Source: Rhodobacteraceae bacterium WFHF2C18 (GTDB taxonomy: Bacteria > Pseudomonadota > Alphaproteobacteria > Rhodobacterales > Rhodobacteraceae). From it: 64,000 nt of DNA. Shown here piece after piece: positions 9,045 through 18,224 of this stretch. How positions within the stretch are numbered: the first letter of the stretch is position 1; every line of letters begins with the position of its first letter. The notes under the pieces are model-generated. The model had not been told where the DNA came from. It did not search any database and saw only the letters and a list, made by a program, of their open reading frames with translations. The translations under genes and the position numbers were made by a program. The DNA lies in NCBI GenBank assembly GCA_002166865.1, contig NHTQ01000001.1, positions 744,001 through 808,000 of the forward strand. The letters run 5' to 3'.

Positions 9045-11467
9045 TGGTCTCCTCCGTCGCTGTCAGGGGCCTCGCCCGGCAGGTCTTCCTTGGCGATCAT
9101 GGACGCGGCGGGCTCGCTGTCCGTGCCCGCCCCGGCGGCCGCGCCCCGGAGGCCCGAAAGCGCCTCGGGATTGCGCAACCAGATGTCGCGCTGCACGAAG
9201 GGGATCTCGATGCCCGCTTCGGCGAAGCGGCGCGCAATCTCGTGGTTCATGTCCGAATGCACGTTGAGAACCCAGTTCACGTCCCGCAGGATCGCCCGGA
9301 TTTCGAATTGCAGCGAGTCGGGCCCGAAGGCCATGAAAACGACGTAGGGCGCCGGATTGGCCAGGACCAGAGGGTGGTCCTCGGCGACCTCCTGCAGGAT
9401 CTTCTCGACCTTGCGGGTATCGGTGCCATAGGCCACCCCGACGCCGACGATCACCCGGCCCACGGTGTTGCCGCGGGTGTAGTTCGTGACCGTGCCGCTG
9501 ACGAAATCGGCATTGGGCACGATCACGTCGGTGCGATCGAAGGTCTCGATCCGGGTGGAGCGCACAGAGATGTCCTTGACGTAGCCGTGCTTGCCGCCGA
9601 CCTCGATCCAGTCACCTTCGGAGATCGGCCGCTCGATCAGCAGGATGATGCCCGAGACGAAGTTGGACACGATGTTCTGAAGGCCGAAGCCGATGCCGAC
9701 CGACAGCGCACCGGCGACGATCGCCAGCGAACTCAGGTCGATCCCGGCGCTGGTGATGGCGATGATCGCGGCCAGGAAGACGCCGACGTAGCCCGTGCCG
9801 GAAACGATGGCCGTCCGTCCGCCCGGATCGATCTTCGTCTTGGGCAGAACCGTGTTGCGCAAGGCCCCCTGCACCATCCGGGTGATCACGAAGCCCATGG
9901 CGAAGACCAGCGCGAAGGTGAGGAAGACCGCCGGCGAGATCCGCGTCTCACCCAGTTGCACGCCTTCGGTGAAAGTCGTCCAGAGCTCGGTCAGGTCCGC
10001 CACGCGCGCGCCCCAGATCAGCGCGAAGATCGGCCCTGACAGGATCACCAGGATCGCACCGATCAGCACCGGCACCAGCGACTCCGCCGCCCCCTCCCGG
10101 TTGCCCGTCAGCAGCACGTAGAGCTCGGTCACCACCCGCTGGAGGACAAGCAGCGCCGCCAGCAATTCCAGTGACAGAAGCGACGGCAGAAGCAGACGTT
10201 CCGCCGCGCTGAAATAGCCCGCCGCCGCCAGCAGCGGGGCCACGACCGCCAGGACCGTCAAGGCCCGTGCCAGCAGCCGCGCGCCCCGGTCGCGGTAGGT
10301 GTCATCATGGTCCGGCGCATCCGCGGCGTGGCTGTGGATGATCAGCAGACGCGAGAGGCGCCACAGCAACAGCCCGGCGACAACCATCACCGGAAAGACC
10401 ACCACGTTGGAGGCCGCCGCCGACCAGCCCGCGAAGGCACCCACCCGGTCCAACAGGTAAAAGGCCGCGATCACGAGCCCCAGGGCGCCGCCGTAGATCC
10501 GGCCTGCCGCCCTGTCCGCGGGCTCCAACCTCAGGGGCGCCGTGCGCAACTCGTGTTGCGGGAAGATCCGCAGGGCCAGCCAGCGCGCCAGAAGAAAGAT
10601 GAAGATGGCCGGGCGCAGGGTGGTCAGCAGTTGCTCGCCCCTGACGCCCAGAAGCTCCGTGGCGAACAGGCTCTGGATCACCAGAAGCGCGCCGGCCAAC
10701 GGCAGCACCAGTTCGCCCAGGGACACCAGGAACGCCAGCAGCCAGCGCCCCGGGCCGGGCGGCCCCTGCAGAACGCGTGCCATCAAACGCCGGCTCCATC
10801 GCCGCCCCCGCGCCAGCAACAATATCCCCCCCAGCAGCAGCACGATGATCGCCGGCAGGTCTTCCTGACTTTCGCTGCGTTGAACGGGATTGTCCCAAGC
10901 CGCCAGGACCTCTTGGCGGATCTGCGCGGCCGTGTCGTAAAGTGCGGCCAGGCCCGCCCCCCAATGGACCGGGTTCAGCGGCGAGGGCCCGAGCTCCAGC
11001 AGTTCCTGGGTCTGGCGGTCCCGGATGATCCGGTCGATACCCTTTATCAGGCCGTCGGCCCTGCTGTGCGCCGCCTCGGCCCGCTTGACCGGCGCGCGCA
11101 GATCGGCCAGCCGCGCGTTCAGTTGCTCGCGCTGCCGGGCGATTTCCGGCGATTCGCCGGTTTCCGGCGCGGGACCGAGCGCATCGAGTTGGTTCTGAAC
11201 CGTCTCGATGGCGTTCTGGTTGATGTCCTGCGCGTCGAGAAACCGTTGGCGCCAGGTTGTCAGTTCCTCGCGCAGGGCTTCCAAGGCCGGGGTCGAGGCG
11301 CGCCCAGCCTCGATCGCGTCCTCCGCGCGCTCGGCGATCTTCTCCCAGGCGGCGTAGTCGATCTCGCCAACTGTCTGTTGTGCCGCCGCCGGGGCCACGG
11401 ACCACGGCGCACCCGGCACCGCCAGACCCGCCAGCAGGGCCAGGACAAGGCACAGCGTGCGCAGCAT
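9041..11467 (-). CDS. Large MscS-family mechanosensitive channel with DUF3772-type periplasmic domain
   Basis: 808 residues. A signal peptide (about 1-28) precedes a coiled-coil-rich periplasmic domain (about 30-200, with 'ALREELTTWRQRF' and 'QNQLDALGPAPETG') of the kind found in large MscS-like proteins. Many membrane helices follow. The C-terminal MscS core includes 'LSVGIGFGLQNIVSNFVSGIILLIERPI' (pore helix and hinge) and the 'GDWIEVGGKHGYVKDISVRSTRIETFD' beta domain. It should open under membrane tension to release solutes during hypo-osmotic shock. The start is placed at the ATG giving the signal peptide. It follows cysK by 5 nt and overlaps alaX by 4 nt. The C-terminal tail ends in an acidic stretch. 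Confidence 0.9.
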   Translation of the reverse strand: MLRTLCLVLALLAGLAVPGAPWSVAPAAAQQTVGEIDYAAWEKIAERAEDAIEAGRASTPALEALREELTTWRQRFLDAQDINQNAIETVQNQLDALGPAPETGESPEIARQREQLNARLADLRAPVKRAEAAHSRADGLIKGIDRIIRDRQTQELLELGPSPLNPVHWGAGLAALYDTAAQIRQEVLAAWDNPVQRSESQEDLPAIIVLLLGGILLLARGRRWSRRLMARVLQGPPGPGRWLLAFLVSLGELVLPLAGALLVIQSLFATELLGVRGEQLLTTLRPAIFIFLLARWLALRIFPQHELRTAPLRLEPADRAAGRIYGGALGLVIAAFYLLDRVGAFAGWSAAASNVVVFPVMVVAGLLLWRLSRLLIIHSHAADAPDHDDTYRDRGARLLARALTVLAVVAPLLAAAGYFSAAERLLLPSLLSLELLAALLVLQRVVTELYVLLTGNREGAAESLVPVLIGAILVILSGPIFALIWGARVADLTELWTTFTEGVQLGETRISPAVFLTFALVFAMGFVITRMVQGALRNTVLPKTKIDPGGRTAIVSGTGYVGVFLAAIIAITSAGIDLSSLAIVAGALSVGIGFGLQNIVSNFVSGIILLIERPISEGDWIEVGGKHGYVKDISVRSTRIETFDRTDVIVPNADFVSGTVTNYTRGNTVGRVIVGVGVAYGTDTRKVEKILQEVAEDHPLVLANPAPYVVFMAFGPDSLQFEIRAILRDVNWVLNVHSDMNHEIARRFAEAGIEIPFVQRDIWLRNPEALSGLRGAAAGAGTDSEPAASMIAKEDLPGEAPDSDGGDQ

Positions 11468-11472
11468 CCCAA

Positions 11473-12504
11473 TCACTCCACGAAGACGCCCGGGATCGAA
11501 CGCGGCACCTGCTCCAGCCACCGGGGCGTGGGCAGGCCCTTCTCTCGCAGGAACTCGGGATTGAACAGCTTGGACTGATAGCGCGTGCCATAGTCGCACA
11601 GCACCGTCACGATGGTGTGCCCCGGCCCCATCTCGCGCGCCATGCGCACCGCGCCGGCCACGTTGATTCCCGATGAGGCGCCCAGGCACAGCCCCTCGTG
11701 TTCGAGCATGTCAAAGACATGTGGCAGCGCTTCCTCGTCGGGAACCTGATAGGCGAAATCGGGCCGGAACCCTTCCAGGTTCTTGGTGATCCGGGCCTGG
11801 CCGATGCCCTCCGCGATGGAGGAGCCCTCGGCCTCAAGTTCCCCGCGGGTATAGTAGGCATAGAGCTTGGCGCCCATGGGATCGGCGATACCCATCTTCA
11901 CGCCCCTGGGCTGCAGCGCCTGCGCCACGCCCGCAAGGGTGCCCCCCGACCCCACCGCGCAGATGAAACCGTCCAGCTTGCCCTCGGTCTGCTCCCACAG
12001 TTCGGGGCCGGTGGTTTCCACATGCGCCTGGCGGTTGGCCACGTTGTCGAACTGGTTGGCCCAGATCGCGCCATGCGGCTCGGTCTTCGCCAGTTCCTGC
12101 GCCAGCCGGTCGGAATAGCGGACGAAATTGTTGGGATTGGAATAGGGCGCGGCGGGCACCTGCACCAGGTCGGCCCCGGCCAGGCGCAGCATGTCCTTCT
12201 TTTCTTGGCTCTGGGTCTCGGGGATGACGATCACCGTCTTGAACCCCATCGAGGCCCCCACCAACCCCAGCCCGATCCCGGTGTTGCCGGCGGTCCCCTC
12301 CACGATGGTCCCGCCCGGCTCCAACTCGCCGCGCGCCACGGCGTCGCGGATGATGTAAAGCGCCGCCCGGTCCTTCACCGATTGCCCGGGATTGAGGAAC
12401 TCGCACTTGCCCAGGATCTCGCAGCCCGTTTCCGCGCTGGCACGGCGCAACCGGATCAGGGGGGTATTGCCGACGGCCTCGGCCAGGTCCTTCGCCATGC
12501 GCAT
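11473..12504 (-). CDS. cysK: Cysteine synthase A (O-acetylserine sulfhydrylase)
   Basis: 343 residues of the fold-type II PLP family. The PLP lysine is K44 in 'NPGQSVKDRAA'. The 'EGTAGNTGIGLG' substrate loop and 'AVGSGGTLAGVAQAL' phosphate-binding loop are present. It makes cysteine from O-acetylserine and sulfide in the cytoplasm. An AGGAGA site 7 nt from the ATG at 12504 fixes the start. It sits downstream of trgA-trgB, the order described for the tellurite-resistance locus of Rhodobacter sphaeroides, where cysK also affects tellurite tolerance. The 'LSGINVAG'-type C-terminal part is intact. Confidence 0.95.
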   Translation of the reverse strand: MRMAKDLAEAVGNTPLIRLRRASAETGCEILGKCEFLNPGQSVKDRAALYIIRDAVARGELEPGGTIVEGTAGNTGIGLGLVGASMGFKTVIVIPETQSQEKKDMLRLAGADLVQVPAAPYSNPNNFVRYSDRLAQELAKTEPHGAIWANQFDNVANRQAHVETTGPELWEQTEGKLDGFICAVGSGGTLAGVAQALQPRGVKMGIADPMGAKLYAYYTRGELEAEGSSIAEGIGQARITKNLEGFRPDFAYQVPDEEALPHVFDMLEHEGLCLGASSGINVAGAVRMAREMGPGHTIVTVLCDYGTRYQSKLFNPEFLREKGLPTPRWLEQVPRSIPGVFVE

Positions 12505-12566
12505 CGCGGTGTCTCCTATCGCCGAACGTGCCTTTCGAACGGGTGTAGAACCTGCGGCGGGCGAAC

Positions 12567-13685
12567 TCAAGGCGCAGCGCGCAGCCGCGCGCGCTCGCGC
12601 TCGAGCCACAGCAGGCACAGGATCAGCGGACCGTTGTCCGCCTCGCCGGTCCGCAAAAGCTCCATCGCCCGGTCGAAACTCACCACGTGGCGGCGGATAT
12701 CCTCGTTCTCGGCTTCCGCGCCACCCAGGTCACGGCCCGCATCGGGCAGGTCGCAGAACCCGATGTAGCACTGGAAATACTCGGTCGAACACCCCGGAGA
12801 GCAATAGTGGCCCGCCACGTGTTCCAGCCCCCGCAACGCCAGATCCGCCTCCTCGCGGCATTCGCGGTACGCGGCGGTCTCGGGCGACTCGCCGGCATCC
12901 ACCCGACCGGCCACCGGTTCCAGCATCCATGGCAGCGGATCGCCGCGCCCGTAGGGCCCCATGCGAAACTGTTCGACCATCAGCACCCGATCGCGCACGG
13001 GATCATAGGGCAGCACGATCGCCGCGTCCGTCGCCACGAAGACCTCGCGCGTGACCTCGGGGCTCAGCCCCCCGCCGAAGACCGGGTGGCGCAGGCGATA
13101 TTCGCGGGTCAGGAAGAACCCGGCATGGGCGTTGCGCCGGGACAGGCAGTCCACCGCGTCGGCCCGCATCCCGCTGCGCAGGTCGGCCGGCACGGGGCTG
13201 CGCGCGGCCGCGCGCGCCTCCGCCCGGGACAGCAGCATCGGCATCCGCACGGCCAGGTCCGCACCAGAAAAGCGGCCGTAGTGCTCCATCGCCTCGCGCA
13301 GTGCGTCCACGGCCAATCCGCCCCATCGCGCCTGCCAATCCGCGCGGGCCCACTCCGCCGTGTCGCCGTCCGGGGCACTCTCGGCCCGAAAGGTGCGCAC
13401 CTGCCCTGCCCCCAGCGGCACAAAAGCCTCCGACAGGCCCATCCCGGCCGCGACGTAGCGCATGCGCGGCAGGACCCCCTCCGGAAGCCGCGGCAGAACC
13501 ACACCGTCCACCGTTTCGTCCGGTGCGGGCACGAGCACGGGAAAACAGCTGTCCGTCCGGCTCAGCAAGAGATGGTCGCGCAAACGGGCCGCGTGCCGGT
13601 CCAGGGTCTCGGGTGCCTGCCCCAGCACCAGTTCCAGCACGGGATCATAGGCCAGCGGGCCGCAAAGGAACACCGCCTCACTCAC
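12567..13685 (-). CDS. trgB: TrgB-like fusion: gamma-glutamylcyclotransferase-like domain plus NUDIX hydrolase
   Basis: 372 residues starting at GTG. The N-terminal 130 or so begin 'FLCGPLAYDPVLELVLG', like the gamma-glutamylcyclotransferase-type fold. The C-terminal half is a NUDIX domain with the box G-x5-E-x7-REcxEEa ('GRVDAGESPETAAYRECREEAD'), typical of ADP-ribose or nucleoside-diphosphate-sugar hydrolases. Fusions of this kind occur as TrgB of the tellurite-resistance operon. It overlaps trgA by 8 nt and lies 62 nt before cysK. The N-terminal catalytic residues are not clear, so that domain may be structural only. Confidence 0.85.
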   Translation of the reverse strand: MSEAVFLCGPLAYDPVLELVLGQAPETLDRHAARLRDHLLLSRTDSCFPVLVPAPDETVDGVVLPRLPEGVLPRMRYVAAGMGLSEAFVPLGAGQVRTFRAESAPDGDTAEWARADWQARWGGLAVDALREAMEHYGRFSGADLAVRMPMLLSRAEARAAARSPVPADLRSGMRADAVDCLSRRNAHAGFFLTREYRLRHPVFGGGLSPEVTREVFVATDAAIVLPYDPVRDRVLMVEQFRMGPYGRGDPLPWMLEPVAGRVDAGESPETAAYRECREEADLALRGLEHVAGHYCSPGCSTEYFQCYIGFCDLPDAGRDLGGAEAENEDIRRHVVSFDRAMELLRTGEADNGPLILCLLWLERERARLRAAP

Positions 13686-14145
13686 CTCGGTGCCCCCGCT
13701 GGGTCACCCATTCCGCGATGATGCCGGTCAGTACGCCCCCGGTCAGCAACACCCCGACGAGCGGCCCATCCAGCAGATACCGCCCGTAGTCCAGTGCGAT
13801 CTCGAACATGCCCACGATCGCCTCCACGGGGCCGTCGTAGCGGCGCCTGAGCGCCATGACCAGCATCTCGTTCAAGCTCTGGAAGAACAGCGCCCAGAAG
13901 ATCAGCGCGCCAAGCCCGGTCAAACCCGCGCTGAAACCGTGCGCATAGCCGCGCCCCAGCCGCCGGCCGGTCACGACCCAGCCGCAGACCAGGCCAAGTG
14001 CCAGGTTCACCTCGTTGAACCACCCGAAATCTGTCTCGGGCGGCAACAGCGGCCGCATCATTTCCGAGCCGATCCAGCCCACGCCAGCCAGGCAAAGGGC
14101 GGCGACCAGCCGCCCGGCCGTTGGCATGGTATCGGTTGGGCGCAT
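13678..14145 (-). CDS. trgA: TrgA-family membrane protein (tellurite resistance)
   Basis: 155 residues with about four membrane helices. It resembles TrgA proteins, with 'RLVAALCLAGVGWIGSEM', 'TDFGWFNEVNLALGLVCGW' and 'SLNEMLVMALRRRYDGP'. In R. sphaeroides trgA and trgB together raise tellurite resistance; the mechanism is unknown. The ATG directly abuts the stop of the upstream cfa gene, so it is read as part of a longer operon. A second in-frame ATG six codons in (MPTAGRL) could also be the start. Confidence 0.87.
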   Translation of the reverse strand: MRPTDTMPTAGRLVAALCLAGVGWIGSEMMRPLLPPETDFGWFNEVNLALGLVCGWVVTGRRLGRGYAHGFSAGLTGLGALIFWALFFQSLNEMLVMALRRRYDGPVEAIVGMFEIALDYGRYLLDGPLVGVLLTGGVLTGIIAEWVTQRGHRGE

Positions 14146-15423
14146 TCAGGCAGGTCTTGCGATGGTGATCTGTGTCACGTCGCAGTTTTCCCCATGAAAG
14201 GTGCTGGCACAAGAGGTAAGGTAGAAGTTCCACATCCGCCGGAACCGGTCGTCGAATCCCAGGCGGGCAATCCTGTCCCAGTTTTCGTTGAATGCCGCAT
14301 GCCAGAGCCGCAGGGTGCGGCTGTAGCTTTCGCCGAACTCGACCGAACCGCGGACCGCCAGCCCCGCCCGGGCGGCCTGTTGCCGCAGCCCTGCCGGGCT
14401 GGGCAGCATTCCCCCGGGAAAGATGTATTTCTGGATGAAATCCACTTCGGCACGGTAGCTTTCCCACCGACGCTCGGCGATGGTAATGACCTGCAGCACA
14501 GCGCGGGCGCCCGGACGCAGGCGCGCACGCAGGGCGGCGAAGAAGAGCGGCCAATAGCGTTCGCCCACGGCCTCAAACATCTCGATGCTGGCGACCCCGT
14601 CAAAGGTGCCGGTGACATCGCGATAATCCTGAAGCCGGACATCGACCAGATCCGCCAGGCCGGCCCGCGCGATCCGCGCCCGGGCATAGTCGTACTGCGC
14701 GCGGCTGATGGTCAGGGCCGTCACCCGCAGGCCGCGTTCCTTCGCCGCGTATTCCGCGAAGCCGCCCCAGCCGCAGCCGATCTCGAGCACGTGGTCACCG
14801 GGCATCACGCCCATCCGGTCCACCATGCTGGCATACTTGGCCGCCTGCGCCTCTTCCAGCGTCTCGGTCCCCGTGCGGAACAGCGCGCTGGAATAGGTCA
14901 TCGTCTCGTCCAGCCAGAGGGCGTAGAAGTCGTTGCCCAGATCGTAGTGTCGGCTGATGTTGCGCCGCGCCTGACCGCGGCTGTTGCGCCTCAGGCGGTG
15001 GCGCAGGCGCTCGTAGGCGCGCACCAGCCCCATGCCCGGAAAGCCGTCGTAGATGGCATCGTTGCCCTTGTGCAGGAAATCCATCAACGCCTGAAGATCG
15101 GGTGTGCTCCACCAGCCGTCCATGTAGGCTTCGGCGAAGCCCAGATCGCCCTCGCGCACCAGGCGGGCGAAACAGTCGGGATTGTGGATTTGCAGGGTGG
15201 CCGCGGGACCTGGCGCGCTACCTTCGGCGCGGAAGACGCGGCCATCGGGCAGAACGCAGTCCAGGCGCCCGCAGCGAACCTTGCGTGCAAGTTGGAACAC
15301 CTGCGCGAAGTAGCGCGGCAACCCGCGTTGCGCGGTGGTATCGGTCAGGGGCGCGGCCGCCCCGGTCTCCGGGCTGTCGGGGCCGGCGGGCACCGCTCGG
15401 CCGGCAAGGGTCATGTCGTTCAT
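14146..15423 (-). CDS. cfa: Cyclopropane-fatty-acyl-phospholipid synthase
   Basis: 425 residues. The N-terminal third is the lipid-binding region ('GDLGFAEAYMDGWWSTPDL'). The C-terminal part is a class I SAM methyltransferase with motif I 'VLEIGCGWGGFAEYAA' and the family stretch 'NISRHYDLGNDFYALWLDETMTYSSA'. It transfers the SAM methyl group to unsaturated acyl chains of membrane phospholipids. The ATG overlaps the photolyase stop by one base (TGATG). It sits in a stress-related run with photolyase upstream and trgA downstream. Confidence 0.95.
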   Translation of the reverse strand: MNDMTLAGRAVPAGPDSPETGAAAPLTDTTAQRGLPRYFAQVFQLARKVRCGRLDCVLPDGRVFRAEGSAPGPAATLQIHNPDCFARLVREGDLGFAEAYMDGWWSTPDLQALMDFLHKGNDAIYDGFPGMGLVRAYERLRHRLRRNSRGQARRNISRHYDLGNDFYALWLDETMTYSSALFRTGTETLEEAQAAKYASMVDRMGVMPGDHVLEIGCGWGGFAEYAAKERGLRVTALTISRAQYDYARARIARAGLADLVDVRLQDYRDVTGTFDGVASIEMFEAVGERYWPLFFAALRARLRPGARAVLQVITIAERRWESYRAEVDFIQKYIFPGGMLPSPAGLRQQAARAGLAVRGSVEFGESYSRTLRLWHAAFNENWDRIARLGFDDRFRRMWNFYLTSCASTFHGENCDVTQITIARPA

Positions 15424-16844
15424 CAGAAATTCCGGTTCTCGTAGGCTTCCAGGGCACGGGCACGGCCCTCCTTCACGCCCACCACCGGGACGGGGTAGGC
15501 GTCTGTCGGGCTCAGGCCCCATCGGCGCGGCACCGCTTCGAAGTAGGCCAACGCCGTCTCGGACGGGGCGCGTTGGCCCTCCGCGATCCAGCGGCGCACA
15601 TACGCGCCGTCGGGGTCGAACTTCTTGAGCTGTGTCTCGGGGTTGAAAACCCTGAAATAGGGCGTCGCGTCCGGCCCCGAGCCGGCCGACCACTGCCAGC
15701 CGAGGGCGTTGCTGGCCGGATCCCAGTCCGTCAGGTGACTGTCGAACCACTGCTGGCCGATGCGCCAATGCGTCAGCAGGTGCTTGGTCAGATACGAGGC
15801 CACCACCATCCGTGCGCGGTTGTGAATGTAGCCCGTCACGTACATCTCGCGCATGGCCGCGTCGACGAAGGGAATACCGGTGCGCCCCTCTTTCCAGGCG
15901 CGTACGCGCGGCGCCGCGCCGTCCGTGTTCCAGGGAAAACCGTCCCATTCCGGGCGCCAGTTGGCCTCTGCCAGGCGCGGAGTATGGTAGATCAGATGAT
16001 AGGCGAACTCGCGCCAGACCAGTTCCTGCAGCCAGGGCCCGGCCCCTGCAGCGCCGTGCTGGTGCGCGCGCAATCCCGCGTGCCAGCACCGCCGGACCGA
16101 GATCTCGCCCAGGGCCAGGTTCTGCGACAGGCGCGATGTCCCGTCCTCGGCGGGCAACTCGCGCATTTCCCTGTAGTCGTCGATGACCTGCCCGGTGAAC
16201 CAGCCCAGTCGGCCCTGCGCCGCCTCCTCGCCGACGCGCTGCCAGGGGCGGACGATGCTGGCGCCGCGGTCCATCGTGCGGCCCATCTGCCATTCCTCCA
16301 GCCGGTCGCCGGACGGCCAGGTGCCCGGCGCGGGAATATTGCCCGGCGCGGGCGCAGGCTCTTCCACGGCGCGGTCGCGCACCGCGCGCCAGAACGGCGT
16401 GTAGACCTTGTAATATCCGCCGTCCTTGGTCTGGACCGTCCAGGGCTCGAACAGCAGGTGGGCCGCGAAGCTTTTCGCCTCCAGCCCGTCGTCCCGCAGG
16501 GCCTCTTTCACCGCGCGATCGCGCGCGATAGCCTGCGGATCGTAAAGGCGGGACCAATAGACGGCCCCCGCCCCGGTCTCGGCAGCCATGTCCCGCAGCA
16601 CCTCCAGCGCCGGCCCCCGCCGCAGGATCAGGCGGCTCCCGTGCTCCGCCAGGCTTTTCTCCAGGTCGGCCAGCGACAGCCCCAGCCGCCACTTCGCCGC
16701 CGCGCCCAGGCCGGCAACCGCATCGTCGTGAATGAACACCGGGATCACCGCCCCACCGCGCGCGCAGGCGGCGCGCAGCGCGGGATGGTCGCTCAGCCGC
16801 AGATCGCGGCGCAGCCAAAGCAGTGTCGGGGACCGGTCGCTCAT
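15423..16844 (-). CDS. phrB: Deoxyribodipyrimidine photolyase
   Basis: 473 residues. The N-terminal photolyase domain begins 'LLWLRRDLRLSDHPAL'. The C-terminal FAD-binding domain contains 'RTGIPFVDAAMREMYVTGYIHNRARMVVASYLTKHL' and the tryptophan-rich 'DWDPASNALGWQWSAGSGPD' segment, both hallmark regions of class I CPD photolyases and related cryptochromes. It uses light to split pyrimidine dimers. The spacing suggests co-transcription with cfa. A cryptochrome role cannot be excluded, but the catalytic region looks like a CPD photolyase. Confidence 0.94.
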   Translation of the reverse strand: MSDRSPTLLWLRRDLRLSDHPALRAACARGGAVIPVFIHDDAVAGLGAAAKWRLGLSLADLEKSLAEHGSRLILRRGPALEVLRDMAAETGAGAVYWSRLYDPQAIARDRAVKEALRDDGLEAKSFAAHLLFEPWTVQTKDGGYYKVYTPFWRAVRDRAVEEPAPAPGNIPAPGTWPSGDRLEEWQMGRTMDRGASIVRPWQRVGEEAAQGRLGWFTGQVIDDYREMRELPAEDGTSRLSQNLALGEISVRRCWHAGLRAHQHGAAGAGPWLQELVWREFAYHLIYHTPRLAEANWRPEWDGFPWNTDGAAPRVRAWKEGRTGIPFVDAAMREMYVTGYIHNRARMVVASYLTKHLLTHWRIGQQWFDSHLTDWDPASNALGWQWSAGSGPDATPYFRVFNPETQLKKFDPDGAYVRRWIAEGQRAPSETALAYFEAVPRRWGLSPTDAYPVPVVGVKEGRARALEAYENRNF

Positions 16845-16892
16845 GCCCTGCCTTTCCGTTTTCCGGTCTTACGCGGCGGGGCCGCACGCGGA

Positions 16893-18113
16893 TCACAGAA
16901 TGTCGTCAAGCGCAGCAAGCAGCCGATCGACCTCGGCCTGCGTGGTGTAGTGGACGAAACTCAGCCGAAGCACCCCCCGCTCGGGATCCAGCCCCATCGA
17001 CTTGAGCGGGCGCACCGCATAGAAATCCCCGCCGCCGGCCATGATGCCGTGCTCAGCCAGGGCGGCCGCCGCCTCCACGCCCGGGCGATCCAGCGCCACG
17101 GCCACGGTCGGTGCGCGCTCCGCCGCCTCGGCCGGGCCGATCAGCCGAACATCGTCGCGCGCCTCAAGCGCATCCAGCACCGGCTGGAGCAAGGCGGTTT
17201 CATGGGCGCGGAACAGGTCGTGCACGCCCTGGGCGCGCGCGGCCGGGTCGCCGGCGATCCCGTGATGATCGGCTAGCGCGTCGAAATAGTCGGCCATGCC
17301 GGCACAGGCGGCCACCTGCGCATGGTCCGGCCCGGCCGGCGTGAACCGCTTGTAAAGCGCATCGTCGTTGAAAAAATGCGCCTGGTTGGGCAGCAACCGG
17401 CCCAGATCGCGGCGGATCACCATGATCCCCTGGTGCGGCCCGTAGGTCTTGTACGCTGAAAAAAGGTAGATATCCGGCCCCAGCGTGCCCACGGCCGGCA
17501 GGCCGTGCGGCGCGTAGCTTACCCCGTCGACGCAGACAAAGGCCCCCGCGGCGTGGGCCACCGCCGTGATCTCCACCACCGGGTTCACCGCACCCACCAC
17601 GTTGGAGCAATGCGGGAAACACACCAGCCGCACCTTCTCGTCCAGAAGGGGCTCAAGGTCCGCAAGGTCCAGCATCCCGGTCCACGCGTCGATCCGCCAT
17701 TCGCGCACTTCGATCCCGTCCTGCGCCAGCCGGCGCCAGGGGCCCGAGTTCGCCTCGTGATCCTGGTCGGTCACCACGATCGCCTCGCCGGGCTTCATCC
17801 ATTGGCGGAACGCCTGGGCCAGCACGTAGGTGTTGGCGGTGGTCGACGGCCCGAAACTGACCTCGTCGACCTCGACGCCCAGCATGGCCGCCAGCCGCGT
17901 ACGCGCCTCGTCCATTTCCTGTCCGGCAGCCCGGCTCGCCGGATAGGGACCGTAGGGCTGCACCTTCCGCGTGCGGTAGAACCGGGTCAACCTTTCTATC
18001 ACGGGCACACAGGTGAACGCGCCCCCGGCATTCTCGAAAAATGCCTGCCCCTGCAGGGACGGCTCGGCAAAGGCGGGAAACTGCCCGCGTACGAAGTCGA
18101 TATCCAGTTTCAT
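16893..18113 (-). CDS. Class V aminotransferase, cysteine-desulfurase-like
   Basis: 406 residues of the PLP-dependent NifS/SufS-like superfamily. The PLP lysine is in 'FSAYKTYGPHQG' and the aspartate and histidine pair in 'VCVDGVSYAPHGLPAV'. An N-terminal 'FFENAGGAFTCVPV' segment replaces the 'YLDNAAT' opening of classical desulfurases. This subgroup is often labelled cysteine desulfurase-like and its substrate is uncertain. The ATG at 18113 gives the usual 'MKLDIDFVRGQFPAF' start. A gap of 48 nt separates it from photolyase, so it may start the same operon. Confidence 0.85.
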   Translation of the reverse strand: MKLDIDFVRGQFPAFAEPSLQGQAFFENAGGAFTCVPVIERLTRFYRTRKVQPYGPYPASRAAGQEMDEARTRLAAMLGVEVDEVSFGPSTTANTYVLAQAFRQWMKPGEAIVVTDQDHEANSGPWRRLAQDGIEVREWRIDAWTGMLDLADLEPLLDEKVRLVCFPHCSNVVGAVNPVVEITAVAHAAGAFVCVDGVSYAPHGLPAVGTLGPDIYLFSAYKTYGPHQGIMVIRRDLGRLLPNQAHFFNDDALYKRFTPAGPDHAQVAACAGMADYFDALADHHGIAGDPAARAQGVHDLFRAHETALLQPVLDALEARDDVRLIGPAEAAERAPTVAVALDRPGVEAAAALAEHGIMAGGGDFYAVRPLKSMGLDPERGVLRLSFVHYTTQAEVDRLLAALDDIL

Positions 18114-18175
18114 GGCGCAACAAAACAGTGCCACGCGCCCGGGGTCAAGCATGTGCTGCGGCCCCGCGAAAACCA

Positions 18176-18200
18176 AAGGCCCCGGCAGTGCCGGGGCCTT
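18176..18200 (-). terminator. Rho-independent terminator after the BCCT gene
   Basis: An 11-bp GC-rich stem (AAGGCCCCGGC with GCCGGGGCCTT) and a 3-nt loop. On the minus strand it is followed by a T-rich run (TTTGGTTTTC) 25 nt after the BCCT stop codon. Confidence 0.85.
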
Positions 18201-18224
18201 GCACAAGCCTGTCTAACGCAGGCC

